Of a stretch of DNA of 64,000 bases, positions 1-8,124 are shown one piece after another. A program made the translations under genes and the position numbers. The stretch lies in NCBI RefSeq assembly GCF_023715655.1, contig NZ_JAMBON010000002.1, positions 124,001-188,000 of the forward strand. Direction: 5' to 3'. The notes beneath the pieces were generated by a model that ran no database searches, was not told the DNA's origin, and was given only the letters and a program-made list of their open reading frames with translations. The DNA is from Oceanobacillus luteolus (GTDB lineage: Bacteria > Bacillota > Bacilli > Bacillales > Amphibacillaceae). How positions within the stretch are numbered: position 1 is the first letter of the stretch; every line of letters starts with the position of its first letter.

Positions 1-1
1 A

Positions 2-610
2 CTGGCTAACTTTCAAAAAGTTAAAAAGAAGGTTACGAATTTCATTAAAGAACATGAACAAAGTTTCCAAAAAGGTGTCATTGTTTTCGCTAGTGCAGAT
101 GATGACGTTTGGTTTGCTAAGTGCGTACAAATGCGTTTGAAAGATGAATTTTATTGGCAAGAGACTCCGGAAATCCATCAGCTTGTTGAGTTAAGGGAAA
201 GGTATCCGAAGATTGGTGTTATACTTGTTCAGCAAAATCAGGTTAAGGTGATAGATTCGGAAACAAACAGAATTAAAGATACAAAAGTATTTGAATTGGA
301 TGTGGATACTGAAGATTGGAAGGTACAAGGTACGCGACGTGTTCATACAACTGGTGCGGGTGGACCTAATATGCAGAAGGATAACTTTGCATCCCGTTTC
401 GCAGCAAACCAACAGCGTTGGTATAAGAAAATAGCTCCTAGGTTGGATAAGCTGGCGAAGGATTATCAGTGGGAGCGAATCTATTTGATAGGTGAGGCGG
501 ACAGCACAAAAGAATTGGAGAAATCAATGAACAAGCAGATTGATGCTGTATTGCAGAAGAATATGTTAGATCATGAGGAAACAAAAGTGCTTGAAGAAGT
601 GCTTGCTTAA
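2..610 (+). CDS. VLRF1/baeRF-like peptide release factor homologue (5' truncated)
   Basis: The frame is open from base 2 with no stop, so the gene runs in from the left edge and its start is missing; about 202 residues are visible. The central GAGGPNMQKDNF segment followed by ASRFAANQQRWYKK resembles the GGQ/GxxQ loop and following helix of Vms1-like (VLRF1) and bacterial archaeo-eukaryotic release factor families, which release peptidyl-tRNA from stalled ribosomes. A beta-strand-rich first half and a charged C-terminus are compatible. The assignment rests on motif resemblance only, and release activity is inference. It ends at a perfect hairpin shared with the convergent neighbour. Confidence 0.55.
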   Translation: MANFQKVKKKVTNFIKEHEQSFQKGVIVFASADDDVWFAKCVQMRLKDEFYWQETPEIHQLVELRERYPKIGVILVQQNQVKVIDSETNRIKDTKVFELDVDTEDWKVQGTRRVHTTGAGGPNMQKDNFASRFAANQQRWYKKIAPRLDKLAKDYQWERIYLIGEADSTKELEKSMNKQIDAVLQKNMLDHEETKVLEEVLA

Positions 611-616
611 TAATAA

Positions 617-643
617 GAAGGAAGGTCGATTCGACCTTCCTTC
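617..643. terminator. Bidirectional hairpin between convergent genes
   Basis: Perfect 13-bp inverted repeat GAAGGAAGGTCGA / TCGACCTTCCTTC with one central base. It lies just after the release-factor-like stop and touches the stop codon of the convergent SH3b gene, so it probably ends both transcripts. Confidence 0.6.
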
Positions 644-1088
644 ATTCTTCTGATAAATACTCTTCATTTACATAACCTTCAAATTCGTCCGTAATCACTT
701 TTACCCACTTATCACCGTTATCTTCTACTTGAACTTCTTGTCCCTGGACTAGGAGGCCGGCAATTTCATAATCAATTCCAGGACCGGTTCTAGCATTCAG
801 CGTTTCTGCGACCACAGTCCTCGTGGAAAGGGTGATCTCAGCATCTGTTGAATCTTCTTCAGCTTCCTCCGTATCGTCATTTTCATTAAGTACAGAACCT
901 GCTGCTCCGGCCACTGAGTCGGTTTCCTCGTCGTTATCTCCGTCATTATCACTTGCGTTCGTTTCTGCTGTTGGTATATCAGTGAACTCGGGGTTGTTGA
1001 AATTTTGTTGCATAATCACTACGAAAGCTATAAATGCGAGAGAAAGAATAGTAAGTAAAATTGCAAAAAAGGTTTGACGTTTTTTCAT
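642..1088 (-). CDS. Membrane-anchored SH3b-domain protein
   Basis: A 148-residue protein. Residues 1-5 are basic and 8-27 form one hydrophobic helix (signal anchor or uncleaved signal peptide). Residues 30-90 are a strongly acidic, Asp/Glu/Ser/Thr-rich linker. Residues 92-146 are a bacterial SH3 (SH3b, type 3) domain with the usual LNARTGPGIDYE start and WVKV / GYVNEEYL strands. Such domains bind cell-wall peptides, so an extracytoplasmic wall-associated role is likely, but no catalytic domain is present and the specific function is unknown. It is a single gene with its own RBS (GGAGCTTTAAAATG region). Confidence 0.75.
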   Translation of the reverse strand: MKKRQTFFAILLTILSLAFIAFVVIMQQNFNNPEFTDIPTAETNASDNDGDNDEETDSVAGAAGSVLNENDDTEEAEEDSTDAEITLSTRTVVAETLNARTGPGIDYEIAGLLVQGQEVQVEDNGDKWVKVITDEFEGYVNEEYLSEE

Positions 1089-1167
1089 TTTAAAGCTCCT
1101 AAACTATGATATCTAGTAGTAGTATACATGAATTCGCAGTAAATGTCTTTCATTGTCGAATACGCGA

Positions 1168-1204
1168 CAAAAAAATGAGGTACTGACTTTCTAGTCGGTA
1201 CCTC
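1168..1204 (-). terminator. Terminator of the znuACB-zur operon
   Basis: On the minus strand, GAGGTAC-C-GAC / GTC-A-GTACCTC forms a hairpin immediately followed by a run of seven T. It lies 28 bp after the zur stop codon. Confidence 0.75.
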
Positions 1205-1231
1205 TAAACGTCTTCTTTATATTTGAACTGA

Positions 1232-1636
1232 TTAACAACTTGGACAGAGCCCATAGATTTCAAATTTATGATCTTCAATTCGATAATCGGGAAGTTTATT
1301 CTCCACTTCTTCCATAGGACATACATTTATCTCTTTTGTTTTGCCACAGGAACTGCATATAAAATGATGATGATGGTGGGTTGTGCATTTCATCCGAAAA
1401 TGTTTTTCTCCATTTAACTCCGTGTTTTCCAGAATTTTCATTTCTGCATATAAATGTAGGTTACGATAAACCGTATCGGGACTAATGCCTTCATATTTTT
1501 CTTCCATAAATTGCAAAAGGTCTTTTGCTGTGCGGTAACCATCCGCTTGTTCAAAAAATGCTAAAATGTCTTTTCTGCGTCCTGTTGTCTTGTATCCTTT
1601 TTTGGTTAGTATTTCTATAGCTTGCTTAACATCCAT
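1232..1636 (-). CDS. zur: Zinc-responsive Fur-family repressor Zur
   Basis: A 134-residue Fur-family protein. The N-terminal winged helix includes the SPDTVYRNL recognition segment (residues 52-60). The dimerization domain carries five consecutive His (87-91) and two CxxC pairs (C94/C97 and C131/C134) that form the structural zinc site. Overall pattern and length match B. subtilis Zur rather than Fur or PerR. It is the last gene of a znuA-znuC-znuB-zur operon, and its ATG overlaps the znuB stop codon by one base (TAATG), implying translational coupling. Two Zur-box-like sites lie upstream of znuA, so the operon is probably self-regulated by zinc. Confidence 0.93.
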   Translation of the reverse strand: MDVKQAIEILTKKGYKTTGRRKDILAFFEQADGYRTAKDLLQFMEEKYEGISPDTVYRNLHLYAEMKILENTELNGEKHFRMKCTTHHHHHFICSSCGKTKEINVCPMEEVENKLPDYRIEDHKFEIYGLCPSC

Positions 1637-2484
1637 TAGGCTTCCCTCATTTCATTTGTTGACTTACGACTCCGTTTATAACCAATGGACAATAATAAAA
1701 TCGTAACGGCAATCATGACAATTGTTCCACCAGGTGGAATGCTCAAATAATATCCTGATACAATACCAATGATAACAGAAATTTCACCGAATAGGATAGA
1801 GAGTAGCATCATTTGCTTAAACCCTTTTGAAATTCGCATAGCAGCAGCCACTGGTAAGGTCATCAAAGCCGACACAAGCAGTACTCCGACGATCCGAATG
1901 GAAGCTGCAATTACAAGCGATGTGAGTACAATAAATAATAGATGTATCCGTTTCGTATGAATACCGGAAATTGTTGCATGCTCTTCATCAAAGGAAAGGG
2001 TGAATAGCTCTTTATAAAAAATAGTAATAATACCTACAACAATGATAAAAATAGAGAAAATCAGTAGAAAATCATTTTGACTCACTGCAGAAACAGAGCC
2101 AAACAAATAACCGAATAAATCGGTGTTAAACCCATTAGCCACCGAAATGAAAATAACACTCAATCCTACTCCAGTAGATAATATGATTGGAATCGCCAAT
2201 TCTTGATAATTTTTATAAACGGAACGTAGTTTTTCAATACCTATAGATCCAATAACAGAAAAAGCCATCCCGCTATACAAAGGTGAAAATGTAATGAGAA
2301 GCAATTTTTCCATCATGAGACCAAATGCAATCCCGGCCAGTGTTACGTGGGATAATGAATCAGCGATCAGTGATAATCGTCTTACAACAATAAAAGTACC
2401 CAGCAAAGGGGCGATTATTCCAATCAAAATTCCAGTTAAAAATGTATAGCGTAAAAAATCATATTGTATAAAGTCTGCGATCAT
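1636..2484 (-). CDS. znuB: Zinc ABC transporter permease ZnuB/AdcB
   Basis: A 282-residue integral membrane protein of the ABC-3 (ZnuB/AdcB/MntB) family with about eight hydrophobic helices. The family motif PLLGTFIVVRRLSLIADSLSH is seen near residues 27-45, and the late LLVSALMTLPVAAA helix is typical. It forms the membrane channel that moves zinc delivered by ZnuA, energised by ZnuC. The ATG follows a GGGGGAAAG ribosome binding site, 14 bp after znuC. Manganese would be the alternative substrate, but linkage to zur and a His-rich ZnuA argues for zinc. Confidence 0.92.
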   Translation of the reverse strand: MIADFIQYDFLRYTFLTGILIGIIAPLLGTFIVVRRLSLIADSLSHVTLAGIAFGLMMEKLLLITFSPLYSGMAFSVIGSIGIEKLRSVYKNYQELAIPIILSTGVGLSVIFISVANGFNTDLFGYLFGSVSAVSQNDFLLIFSIFIIVVGIITIFYKELFTLSFDEEHATISGIHTKRIHLLFIVLTSLVIAASIRIVGVLLVSALMTLPVAAAMRISKGFKQMMLLSILFGEISVIIGIVSGYYLSIPPGGTIVMIAVTILLLSIGYKRSRKSTNEMREA

Positions 2485-2498
2485 ATTGTCTTTCCCCC

Positions 2499-3254
2499 TT
2501 ACGCTTCATGGGCAATTGTTGTTACCGGATGCCCATAAAATAAAGATAAGTCCTCATCCGATAGGGAGGAATATTCTTCGGGGTTTCCATGGAAATGCAA
2601 GGTTCTATTCAAGCAGACAATATCTGTCGCATATTCAGTCATAATCCCGGTGTCGTGGGTGACTAGTAGCATCGTGATTTGCTGCTCCTTATTAAGTTTA
2701 TCTAGCAGCTCATAAAAACGTTTCACATTTCCTTGGTCCACTCCGACGGTAGGTTCGTCAAGAATCATTAATTCTGGTTCATTAACTAATGCTCTTGCAA
2801 TGAAAACACGCTGTTGTTGGCCACCTGATAGGTTGCCGATATTTTCAAAGGCATAATCAAGCATATCAACCATTTCTATGGCCGCCAATACCTGTTCTCT
2901 ATGTGACTTTTTCATAAATTTAAAGTACCCAAGCTTAGCTGTGAGCCCAGTGGATACCACTTCAAATACCGTTGCCGGAAAACCTGCGTTAAAGCTATTT
3001 GCTTTTTGTGAAACGAATCCGATTTTTTCACGATGTTGAAACTTCTCAATAGGAGTATTAAATAATTTAATTTCTCCTTCATCTGGTTTCAACAAGCCTA
3101 GTATCAATTTAATTAATGTGGTTTTTCCACCGCCGTTTGGTCCAACAAGTCCCATAAACTTTCCTTTTGGTATTTCAAAATTAACTTTTTTAAGAATAGG
3201 TTTATTTTCATAGGTAAAGTTTATGTTGTTCATTGTTACAATTGGTTCACTCAT
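2499..3254 (-). CDS. znuC: Zinc ABC transporter ATPase ZnuC/AdcC
   Basis: A 251-residue ABC ATPase with Walker A GPNGGGKT (residues 38-45), signature LSGGQQQR (142-149) and Walker B LMILDEPT (162-169). The start is placed at MSEPIV because GGGAGTG lies 6 bp upstream of that ATG. A longer open frame adds 15 residues but overlaps the znuA stop and has no better ribosome binding site. It energises zinc import with ZnuB and ZnuA, and the gene follows znuA by 25 bp. Confidence 0.92.
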   Translation of the reverse strand: MSEPIVTMNNINFTYENKPILKKVNFEIPKGKFMGLVGPNGGGKTTLIKLILGLLKPDEGEIKLFNTPIEKFQHREKIGFVSQKANSFNAGFPATVFEVVSTGLTAKLGYFKFMKKSHREQVLAAIEMVDMLDYAFENIGNLSGGQQQRVFIARALVNEPELMILDEPTVGVDQGNVKRFYELLDKLNKEQQITMLLVTHDTGIMTEYATDIVCLNRTLHFHGNPEEYSSLSDEDLSLFYGHPVTTIAHEA

Positions 3255-3279
3255 AGAAACACTCCCTTCATATAACAAA

Positions 3280-4206
3280 TTAGTCCATTGCCTTATCAAG
3301 TACTTGTAAGTTTTCTCTCATGATTGAGAGGTAGTCTTCCTTTTCAGCTATATCTTCATCAGTAAGTACAGCCAGGTTATGGATAATCAAAACTTCTGCA
3401 TCGATTTCCTTTTGGATGACTTCAGATGTCCGTGTTGTTACGTTTTGTTCAAAAATAATATATTCTAGTCCGTGCTCCTGTGCAGTGTCAACAATGGCGA
3501 TCAAGTCTTTTTGTGACGGCTCATTCTCTGTGGAAATTCCATGAATCGCTATTTGTTCCAAATCATAGCGGTCTTCCCAATATCCGAAAGCAGCGTGAGT
3601 TACAAGGATTTGCTTGTTCTGTTTTTGAGTGATTACTTGTTCATATTCTTCATGAAGTTCTTGAAGTTCAGCTTGCACTGTTTCAAGATTTTCATTTAAC
3701 TTTTCTGCTTCTTCAGGGTATATTTCAACGAGCTCATCCTTCACAATTTCCGCAATCTCTATCATGCGGATCGGGTCAAGCCATATATGAGGATCAAAAT
3801 CACTGTGTTCATGATCATGATCTTCCGACTCATGGTCATGGTCGCTAGGTAGGAAGAGCTCTTGATGAGAGCCTATCTCAATTAGATTCACATCCTGATT
3901 TTCCAAAGCGTTCGCAGCTGTAGACGCCAGCGCTTCTAAGCCGGCACCGATATAGAAGAATGCCTTTCCTTCCGCAATATCTGTGAGATCTTTTGCCGTT
4001 GGTTCATACGTATGTTCATCGACCCCAGGTGGGTATACCGATTGAACATCAACGAGATCACCAGCAATATTTTTCACTAAATACTGTAATGGATATATCG
4101 TTGTATAAATTATATCTTTATTATTTTTGTTACCTGTTGTATTTCCACAACCGGATAATAAGAGAGCAATTGATAAAATAAGTAATAATCCTTTTAAAAT
4201 TTTCAC
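3280..4206 (-). CDS. znuA: Zinc-binding lipoprotein ZnuA/AdcA
   Basis: A 308-residue cluster A-I solute-binding lipoprotein. The lipobox LLSGC puts the acylated Cys at residue 20. A His/Asp/Glu-rich loop at residues 122-138 followed by DPHIWLDP (His140), plus His65 and a later THAAFGY segment, are the zinc-site features of ZnuA-type proteins. It starts at GTG with AGGAGG at good spacing. As the first gene of the operon it lies directly behind the Zur-regulated promoter. It captures zinc outside the membrane and hands it to ZnuB. Confidence 0.93.
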   Translation of the reverse strand: MKILKGLLLILSIALLLSGCGNTTGNKNNKDIIYTTIYPLQYLVKNIAGDLVDVQSVYPPGVDEHTYEPTAKDLTDIAEGKAFFYIGAGLEALASTAANALENQDVNLIEIGSHQELFLPSDHDHESEDHDHEHSDFDPHIWLDPIRMIEIAEIVKDELVEIYPEEAEKLNENLETVQAELQELHEEYEQVITQKQNKQILVTHAAFGYWEDRYDLEQIAIHGISTENEPSQKDLIAIVDTAQEHGLEYIIFEQNVTTRTSEVIQKEIDAEVLIIHNLAVLTDEDIAEKEDYLSIMRENLQVLDKAMD

Positions 4207-4296
4207 GTAAGTCCTCCTGATAAGTGCTATTGAATAAAATGATAAAATTTAATAAAATAAAGCATTAAAACAAAGTGTATGATAAAATCAATTTCT

Positions 4297-4325
4297 ATCA
4301 TATCGTAATCATTACGATTTGTAAA
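4297..4325 (-). promoter_or_regulatory. sigma-A promoter of znuA operon
   Basis: On the minus strand TTTACA (4325-4320) and TATGAT (4302-4297) are separated by 17 bp. The first Zur box fills the spacer, a classical repression geometry. Confidence 0.7.
4302..4318. promoter_or_regulatory. Zur box 1
   Basis: A perfect 17-bp palindrome, ATCGTAAT-C-ATTACGAT, which fits the B. subtilis Zur consensus TCGTAATnATTACGA. It sits between the -35 and -10 of the znuA promoter. Confidence 0.9.
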
Positions 4326-4341
4326 TAATAATCATTACGAT
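4325..4341. promoter_or_regulatory. Zur box 2 (imperfect)
   Basis: ATAATAAT-C-ATTACGAT: the right half is perfect and the left half has two mismatches. Its centre is 23 bp from that of box 1, about two helical turns, so two dimers could bind on one DNA face. Confidence 0.7.
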
Positions 4342-4398
4342 TTAGAAAAAAATATAATTGTGTACGGTGTAGAATGGAGAATTTTTTCGACATACTTA

Positions 4399-4427
4399 TT
4401 GCGAAATATCTGAAAGTATTTTATACT
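4399..4427 (+). promoter_or_regulatory. Probable promoter of fadNAE
   Basis: TTGCGA (4399-4404), a 17-bp spacer and TATACT (4422-4427). The expected start of transcription is near 4434, upstream of the FadR operator. Confidence 0.65.
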
Positions 4428-4439
4428 TAAAATAACTGA

Positions 4440-4462
4440 ATAAGGTGTCACCTTATTTTTTT
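4440..4462 (+). terminator. Terminator-like hairpin in the fadN leader
   Basis: ATAAGGTG-T-CACCTTAT is a perfect 8-bp inverted repeat followed by seven T. No gene reads into it on this strand, and it begins a few bases after the predicted transcription start. It may be a 5' stabilising hairpin, an attenuator, or the end of an unseen short RNA. Confidence 0.5.
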
Positions 4463-4471
4463 ACAGATTAA

Positions 4472-4489
4472 TGAATGAACATTCATTCA
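4472..4489. promoter_or_regulatory. FadR operator
   Basis: TGAATGAACATTCATTCA, an 18-bp inverted repeat, agrees with the B. subtilis FadR (YsiA) consensus TGAATGAMTANTCATTCA at all but one position. It lies between the promoter and the fadN start, so long-chain acyl-CoA should relieve repression of the fad operon. Confidence 0.88.
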
Positions 4490-4512
4490 AATAGTGGATT
4501 GGGGGATAAAAC

Positions 4513-6900
4513 ATGAAACGGACTATCAAGCGGGCTGCAGTTTTAGGGTCAGGTGTCATGGGTTCTGGAATAGCAGCACACTTGGCGAACAACGGTATTC
4601 CGGTTTTAATGCTCGATATTGTTCCAAACAAATTAAGCGAAAAGGAAGAAAAACAGGGGCTGACGTTACAAGACAAGAGCGTCAGAAACAAATTTGCCGA
4701 TAGCGGAAAACAAGCATTGTTGAAGCAAAAACCTTCACCGATCACTTCAAAGCACAGTCTGGAATTTATTGAAACTGGTAATTTTGAAGATGATATGGAC
4801 CGTTTATCAGAAGCTGATTGGATAGTTGAAGTTGTCACTGAAAATTTGGAGATAAAAAAACAATTACTAAGTAAAGTGGATCAACATCGCCGCGAGGGTA
4901 CAATTGTCAGTTCCAATACATCCGGTATCTCGGTTGAAGCGATGATTGAGGATTGCGGTGAGGATATGAAGAAACATTTTCTAGGTACTCATTTCTTTAA
5001 CCCTCCACGCTACTTGAAGCTATTGGAAGTTATACCAACAAGGCATACAGACAGCTCGGTTCTTAGCTTTATGAAGGAGTTTGGTGAGAATGTGCTTGGA
5101 AAAGGTGTAGTGGAAGCTAAAGATACACCAAACTTTATTGCTAACCGTATCGGCACGTATGGGTTACTTGTAACTGTTAGAGAAATGCTGGAAAAAGGCT
5201 TTAGTGTGGGAGAAGTCGATTCGGTTACCGGCCCATTGATTGGAAGACCAAAGAGTGCCACATTCCGAACGTTGGATGTTGTTGGTCTCGACACGTTCCT
5301 TCATGTGGCTAAAAATGTATACGATCAAGTGGAAGGGCAAGAAAAGGCAGTTTTTGACCCTCCAGAATTTATGATAAGAATGGTTGAAAATGGTTGGCTT
5401 GGTTCCAAATCAGGGCAAGGATTCTATCAGAAAAAGGGTGGAGTTATTTATGAACTAGACCCAAAGACATTGGAATATGGAGAGCGTAAGAAATTAAAAA
5501 CACCGGCTATTGAAATGGCGAAGCAAGCGAAAGGTTCTCGCGGAAAAATGAAAGCGCTTCTTTCAGTGGAAGGCGATCCAGCAGCAGAACTAGTATGGTC
5601 CTTATTGAAACCAGTACTAATATACTCAGCAGAGCTTGTTGGAGAGATTGCAGATGACATTGTTGCTATTGATCAAGCGATGAAATGGGGCTTTGGCTGG
5701 GAATTAGGTCCATTTGAAACATGGGATGCAATTGGTTTAAAGAATGCGGCTAAGCGGATGGAGAATGAAGGAGAAACAGTTCCTGCATGGGTGTGGGAAT
5801 TAATAGAGAAAGGCCATGAATCATTTTACATTAAAGAAAATAATACGATCACATTTTACGATGGCGCAGATTTTCAACCGCTAAAGACGAATGAGAAAGA
5901 AATAAACCTAAGACACTATAAAAATGACAAAAATGTTATTAAGAAGAATACTGGTGCCAGTTTAATAGATATTGGCGATGGCGTCCTTTTATTAGAATTC
6001 CATTCACCGAATAATGCAATTGGCCTTGATATTATGCAGATGGTAAATACGGCAATTGAAGAAGCGGAGAAGAATTATGAAGGGCTTGTCATCGGTAACC
6101 AAGGCAAGAATTTCTGTGTCGGAGCAAACCTGGCATTAATGCTGATGGAAGCACAGGATGATAATTTTTATGAACTCGATATGGTCATCCGTCAGTTCCA
6201 AAACATGACGATGAATATTAAATACGCAAATAAACCAGTTGTTGTCGCACCGTTCAATATGGCTTTAGGTGGAGGTGCTGAAGTATCTCTACCAGCTGCT
6301 GCAATTCAGGCATCACCAGAGACTTATATGGGACTTGTGGAATTTGGTGTTGGACTCATACCTGGTGGGGGCGGAACGAAAGAGCTTTACCTTAAACAAC
6401 TGAGAAACATGCCAAAGGATGTTGATTTTGACCTGACAAAAGTTGCTAATGATGTGTTTGAAAAAGTAGCTACAGCAAAAGTTTCCACATCAGCAAAAGA
6501 AGCGATGGAACTTGGGTACCTGGATCAAGGAGATGCTATCAGCGCAAATCCTGATCACTTAATCTACGATGCCAAGCAAAAAGTATTAAGTTTGGCTGAA
6601 GCTGGTTACCGGGCACCAGCGAGGGAGATGATCCCTGTTGTCGGAGATGCTGGATACGCGGCAATGGCATTGGGAGCAAAGAACTTGCAATTAAGCGGAT
6701 ATGCTTCTGAATATGATGTAAAAATAGCGGAGAAGCTAGCCTATGTTTTATCAGGTGGAAGAATCAAAGAGGGTTCCGTGATTGATGAGCAGACGATGCT
6801 CGACTTGGAGCGGGAAGCATTCTTGAGTTTAATAGGGGAACCGAAAACTCAAGCAAGAATGCAGCATATGCTCATGAAAGGTAAACCGTTACGTAATTAA
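4513..6900 (+). CDS. fadN: FadN: 3-hydroxyacyl-CoA dehydrogenase / enoyl-CoA hydratase
   Basis: A 795-residue bifunctional beta-oxidation enzyme, close to the length of B. subtilis FadN (YusL). The N-terminal half is a 3-hydroxyacyl-CoA dehydrogenase with a Rossmann nucleotide motif GSGVMGSG (residues 12-19) and the THFFNPP catalytic His segment near 162-168. The C-terminal part is crotonase-like, with an FCVGANLAL oxyanion segment and MALGGGAEVSLPAAA. It hydrates 2-enoyl-CoA and oxidises the 3-hydroxyacyl-CoA with NAD. First gene of fadN-fadA-fadE. The ATG has a GGGGGA site upstream, and a FadR box precedes it. Confidence 0.93.
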   Translation: MKRTIKRAAVLGSGVMGSGIAAHLANNGIPVLMLDIVPNKLSEKEEKQGLTLQDKSVRNKFADSGKQALLKQKPSPITSKHSLEFIETGNFEDDMDRLSEADWIVEVVTENLEIKKQLLSKVDQHRREGTIVSSNTSGISVEAMIEDCGEDMKKHFLGTHFFNPPRYLKLLEVIPTRHTDSSVLSFMKEFGENVLGKGVVEAKDTPNFIANRIGTYGLLVTVREMLEKGFSVGEVDSVTGPLIGRPKSATFRTLDVVGLDTFLHVAKNVYDQVEGQEKAVFDPPEFMIRMVENGWLGSKSGQGFYQKKGGVIYELDPKTLEYGERKKLKTPAIEMAKQAKGSRGKMKALLSVEGDPAAELVWSLLKPVLIYSAELVGEIADDIVAIDQAMKWGFGWELGPFETWDAIGLKNAAKRMENEGETVPAWVWELIEKGHESFYIKENNTITFYDGADFQPLKTNEKEINLRHYKNDKNVIKKNTGASLIDIGDGVLLLEFHSPNNAIGLDIMQMVNTAIEEAEKNYEGLVIGNQGKNFCVGANLALMLMEAQDDNFYELDMVIRQFQNMTMNIKYANKPVVVAPFNMALGGGAEVSLPAAAIQASPETYMGLVEFGVGLIPGGGGTKELYLKQLRNMPKDVDFDLTKVANDVFEKVATAKVSTSAKEAMELGYLDQGDAISANPDHLIYDAKQKVLSLAEAGYRAPAREMIPVVGDAGYAAMALGAKNLQLSGYASEYDVKIAEKLAYVLSGGRIKEGSVIDEQTMLDLEREAFLSLIGEPKTQARMQHMLMKGKPLRN

Positions 6901-6919
6901 TAGTAGAGGGGGAGAAAAT

Positions 6920-8098
6920 GTGAAAGAAGCAGTAATTGTTGCAGGAGCTAGAACCCCTGTAGGTAAAGCGAAAAAAGGTAGTCTGGCAAATGCCAGGCCA
7001 GATGACTTGGCTGCTATGACGATAAAAGAGACATTAAAACGGGCGGGTGACTACTCGGGCAATATTGATGATGTGATAATCGGCTGTGCCATGCCGGAAG
7101 CTGAACAAGGGATGAATATGGCTCGTAATATTGCCGGTTTAGCCGGACTTCCAAAAGAAGTTCCAGGGATTACGATCAATCGCTACTGTTCATCTGGTTT
7201 GCAAAGTATCGCATATGGAGCGGAACGGATAATGGTTGGTGCGAGCGATACAATCATCGCTGGTGGGGCGGAATCTATGAGTCTTATCCCAATGGGTGGC
7301 CATGTCATCAAGCCAAATCCGAAACTGGTTGAGGATGCGGTTGGGTATTATATGGGCATGGGTCACACTGCCGAAGAAGTTGCTAATCGTTTCAATATAT
7401 CTCGAGCTGACCAGGATGCATTTGCAGCTCAAAGCCATGAGCGTGCTGCTAAAGCAATTCGAGAAGGAAAATTTGATGATGAAATCGTCCCTGTAGAATT
7501 AACGGAACGAGTAGTTGGGCCAAATAATAAAATTATAGAAAAAACAAAGTGCTTTGAAATGGATGAAGGGGTACGGGAAGACACGAATGTTGAAGTTTTA
7601 TCTAAACTGAGACCAGCTTTCCATGTGAAAGGTTCCGTTACAGCCGGAAACTCCTCGCAAATGAGTGATGGAGCTGGAACCGTACTATTGATGGAGCATG
7701 AGAAAGCAAAGGCAGAAGGATTACAACCATTATTAAAGTTCCGTTCCTATGCTGTGGCAGGGGTGGAGCCAGAAATAATGGGTGTCGGTCCGGTGGAAGC
7801 AATTCCTAAGGCATTAAAAATTGCTGGTTTAGAGTTATCGGACATTGGATTAATAGAATTAAATGAAGCATTTGCTTCCCAATCGCTGCGTGTCATTGAA
7901 GCGTTGGACTTGGATACTTCCATTGTCAATGTAAATGGAGGTGCAATCGCACTAGGCCATCCTCTAGGAATGACTGGAACGAAATTGACCTTGACTTTGG
8001 CCTATGAAATGAAAAGAAGGAACGTACAATTTGGATTAGTGACAATGTGTGTTGGTGGTGGAATGGGAGCTGCAGGAGTATTTGAGCTTGTACAATGA
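6920..8098 (+). CDS. fadA: FadA: 3-ketoacyl-CoA thiolase
   Basis: A 392-residue thiolase that cleaves 3-ketoacyl-CoA with CoA in the last step of beta-oxidation. The nucleophile lies in NRYCSSG (Cys90), the His in GGAIALGHPLGMTG, and the second catalytic Cys in TMCVGGGMGAAGVFE near the C-terminus. The GTG start follows GAGGGGGAG 5-10 bp upstream, 19 bp after fadN. Gene order is as in B. subtilis yusL-yusK-yusJ. Confidence 0.93.
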   Translation: MKEAVIVAGARTPVGKAKKGSLANARPDDLAAMTIKETLKRAGDYSGNIDDVIIGCAMPEAEQGMNMARNIAGLAGLPKEVPGITINRYCSSGLQSIAYGAERIMVGASDTIIAGGAESMSLIPMGGHVIKPNPKLVEDAVGYYMGMGHTAEEVANRFNISRADQDAFAAQSHERAAKAIREGKFDDEIVPVELTERVVGPNNKIIEKTKCFEMDEGVREDTNVEVLSKLRPAFHVKGSVTAGNSSQMSDGAGTVLLMEHEKAKAEGLQPLLKFRSYAVAGVEPEIMGVGPVEAIPKALKIAGLELSDIGLIELNEAFASQSLRVIEALDLDTSIVNVNGGAIALGHPLGMTGTKLTLTLAYEMKRRNVQFGLVTMCVGGGMGAAGVFELVQ

Positions 8099-8124
8099 TA
8101 ATACTAAAAAAGGGGTAGATGAAC

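Noticed and set aside
642-1088. Plus-strand Ser/Ala-rich frame at 823-1077
   Set aside because: It is the shadow of the acidic linker of the SH3b protein on the other strand and has no RBS.
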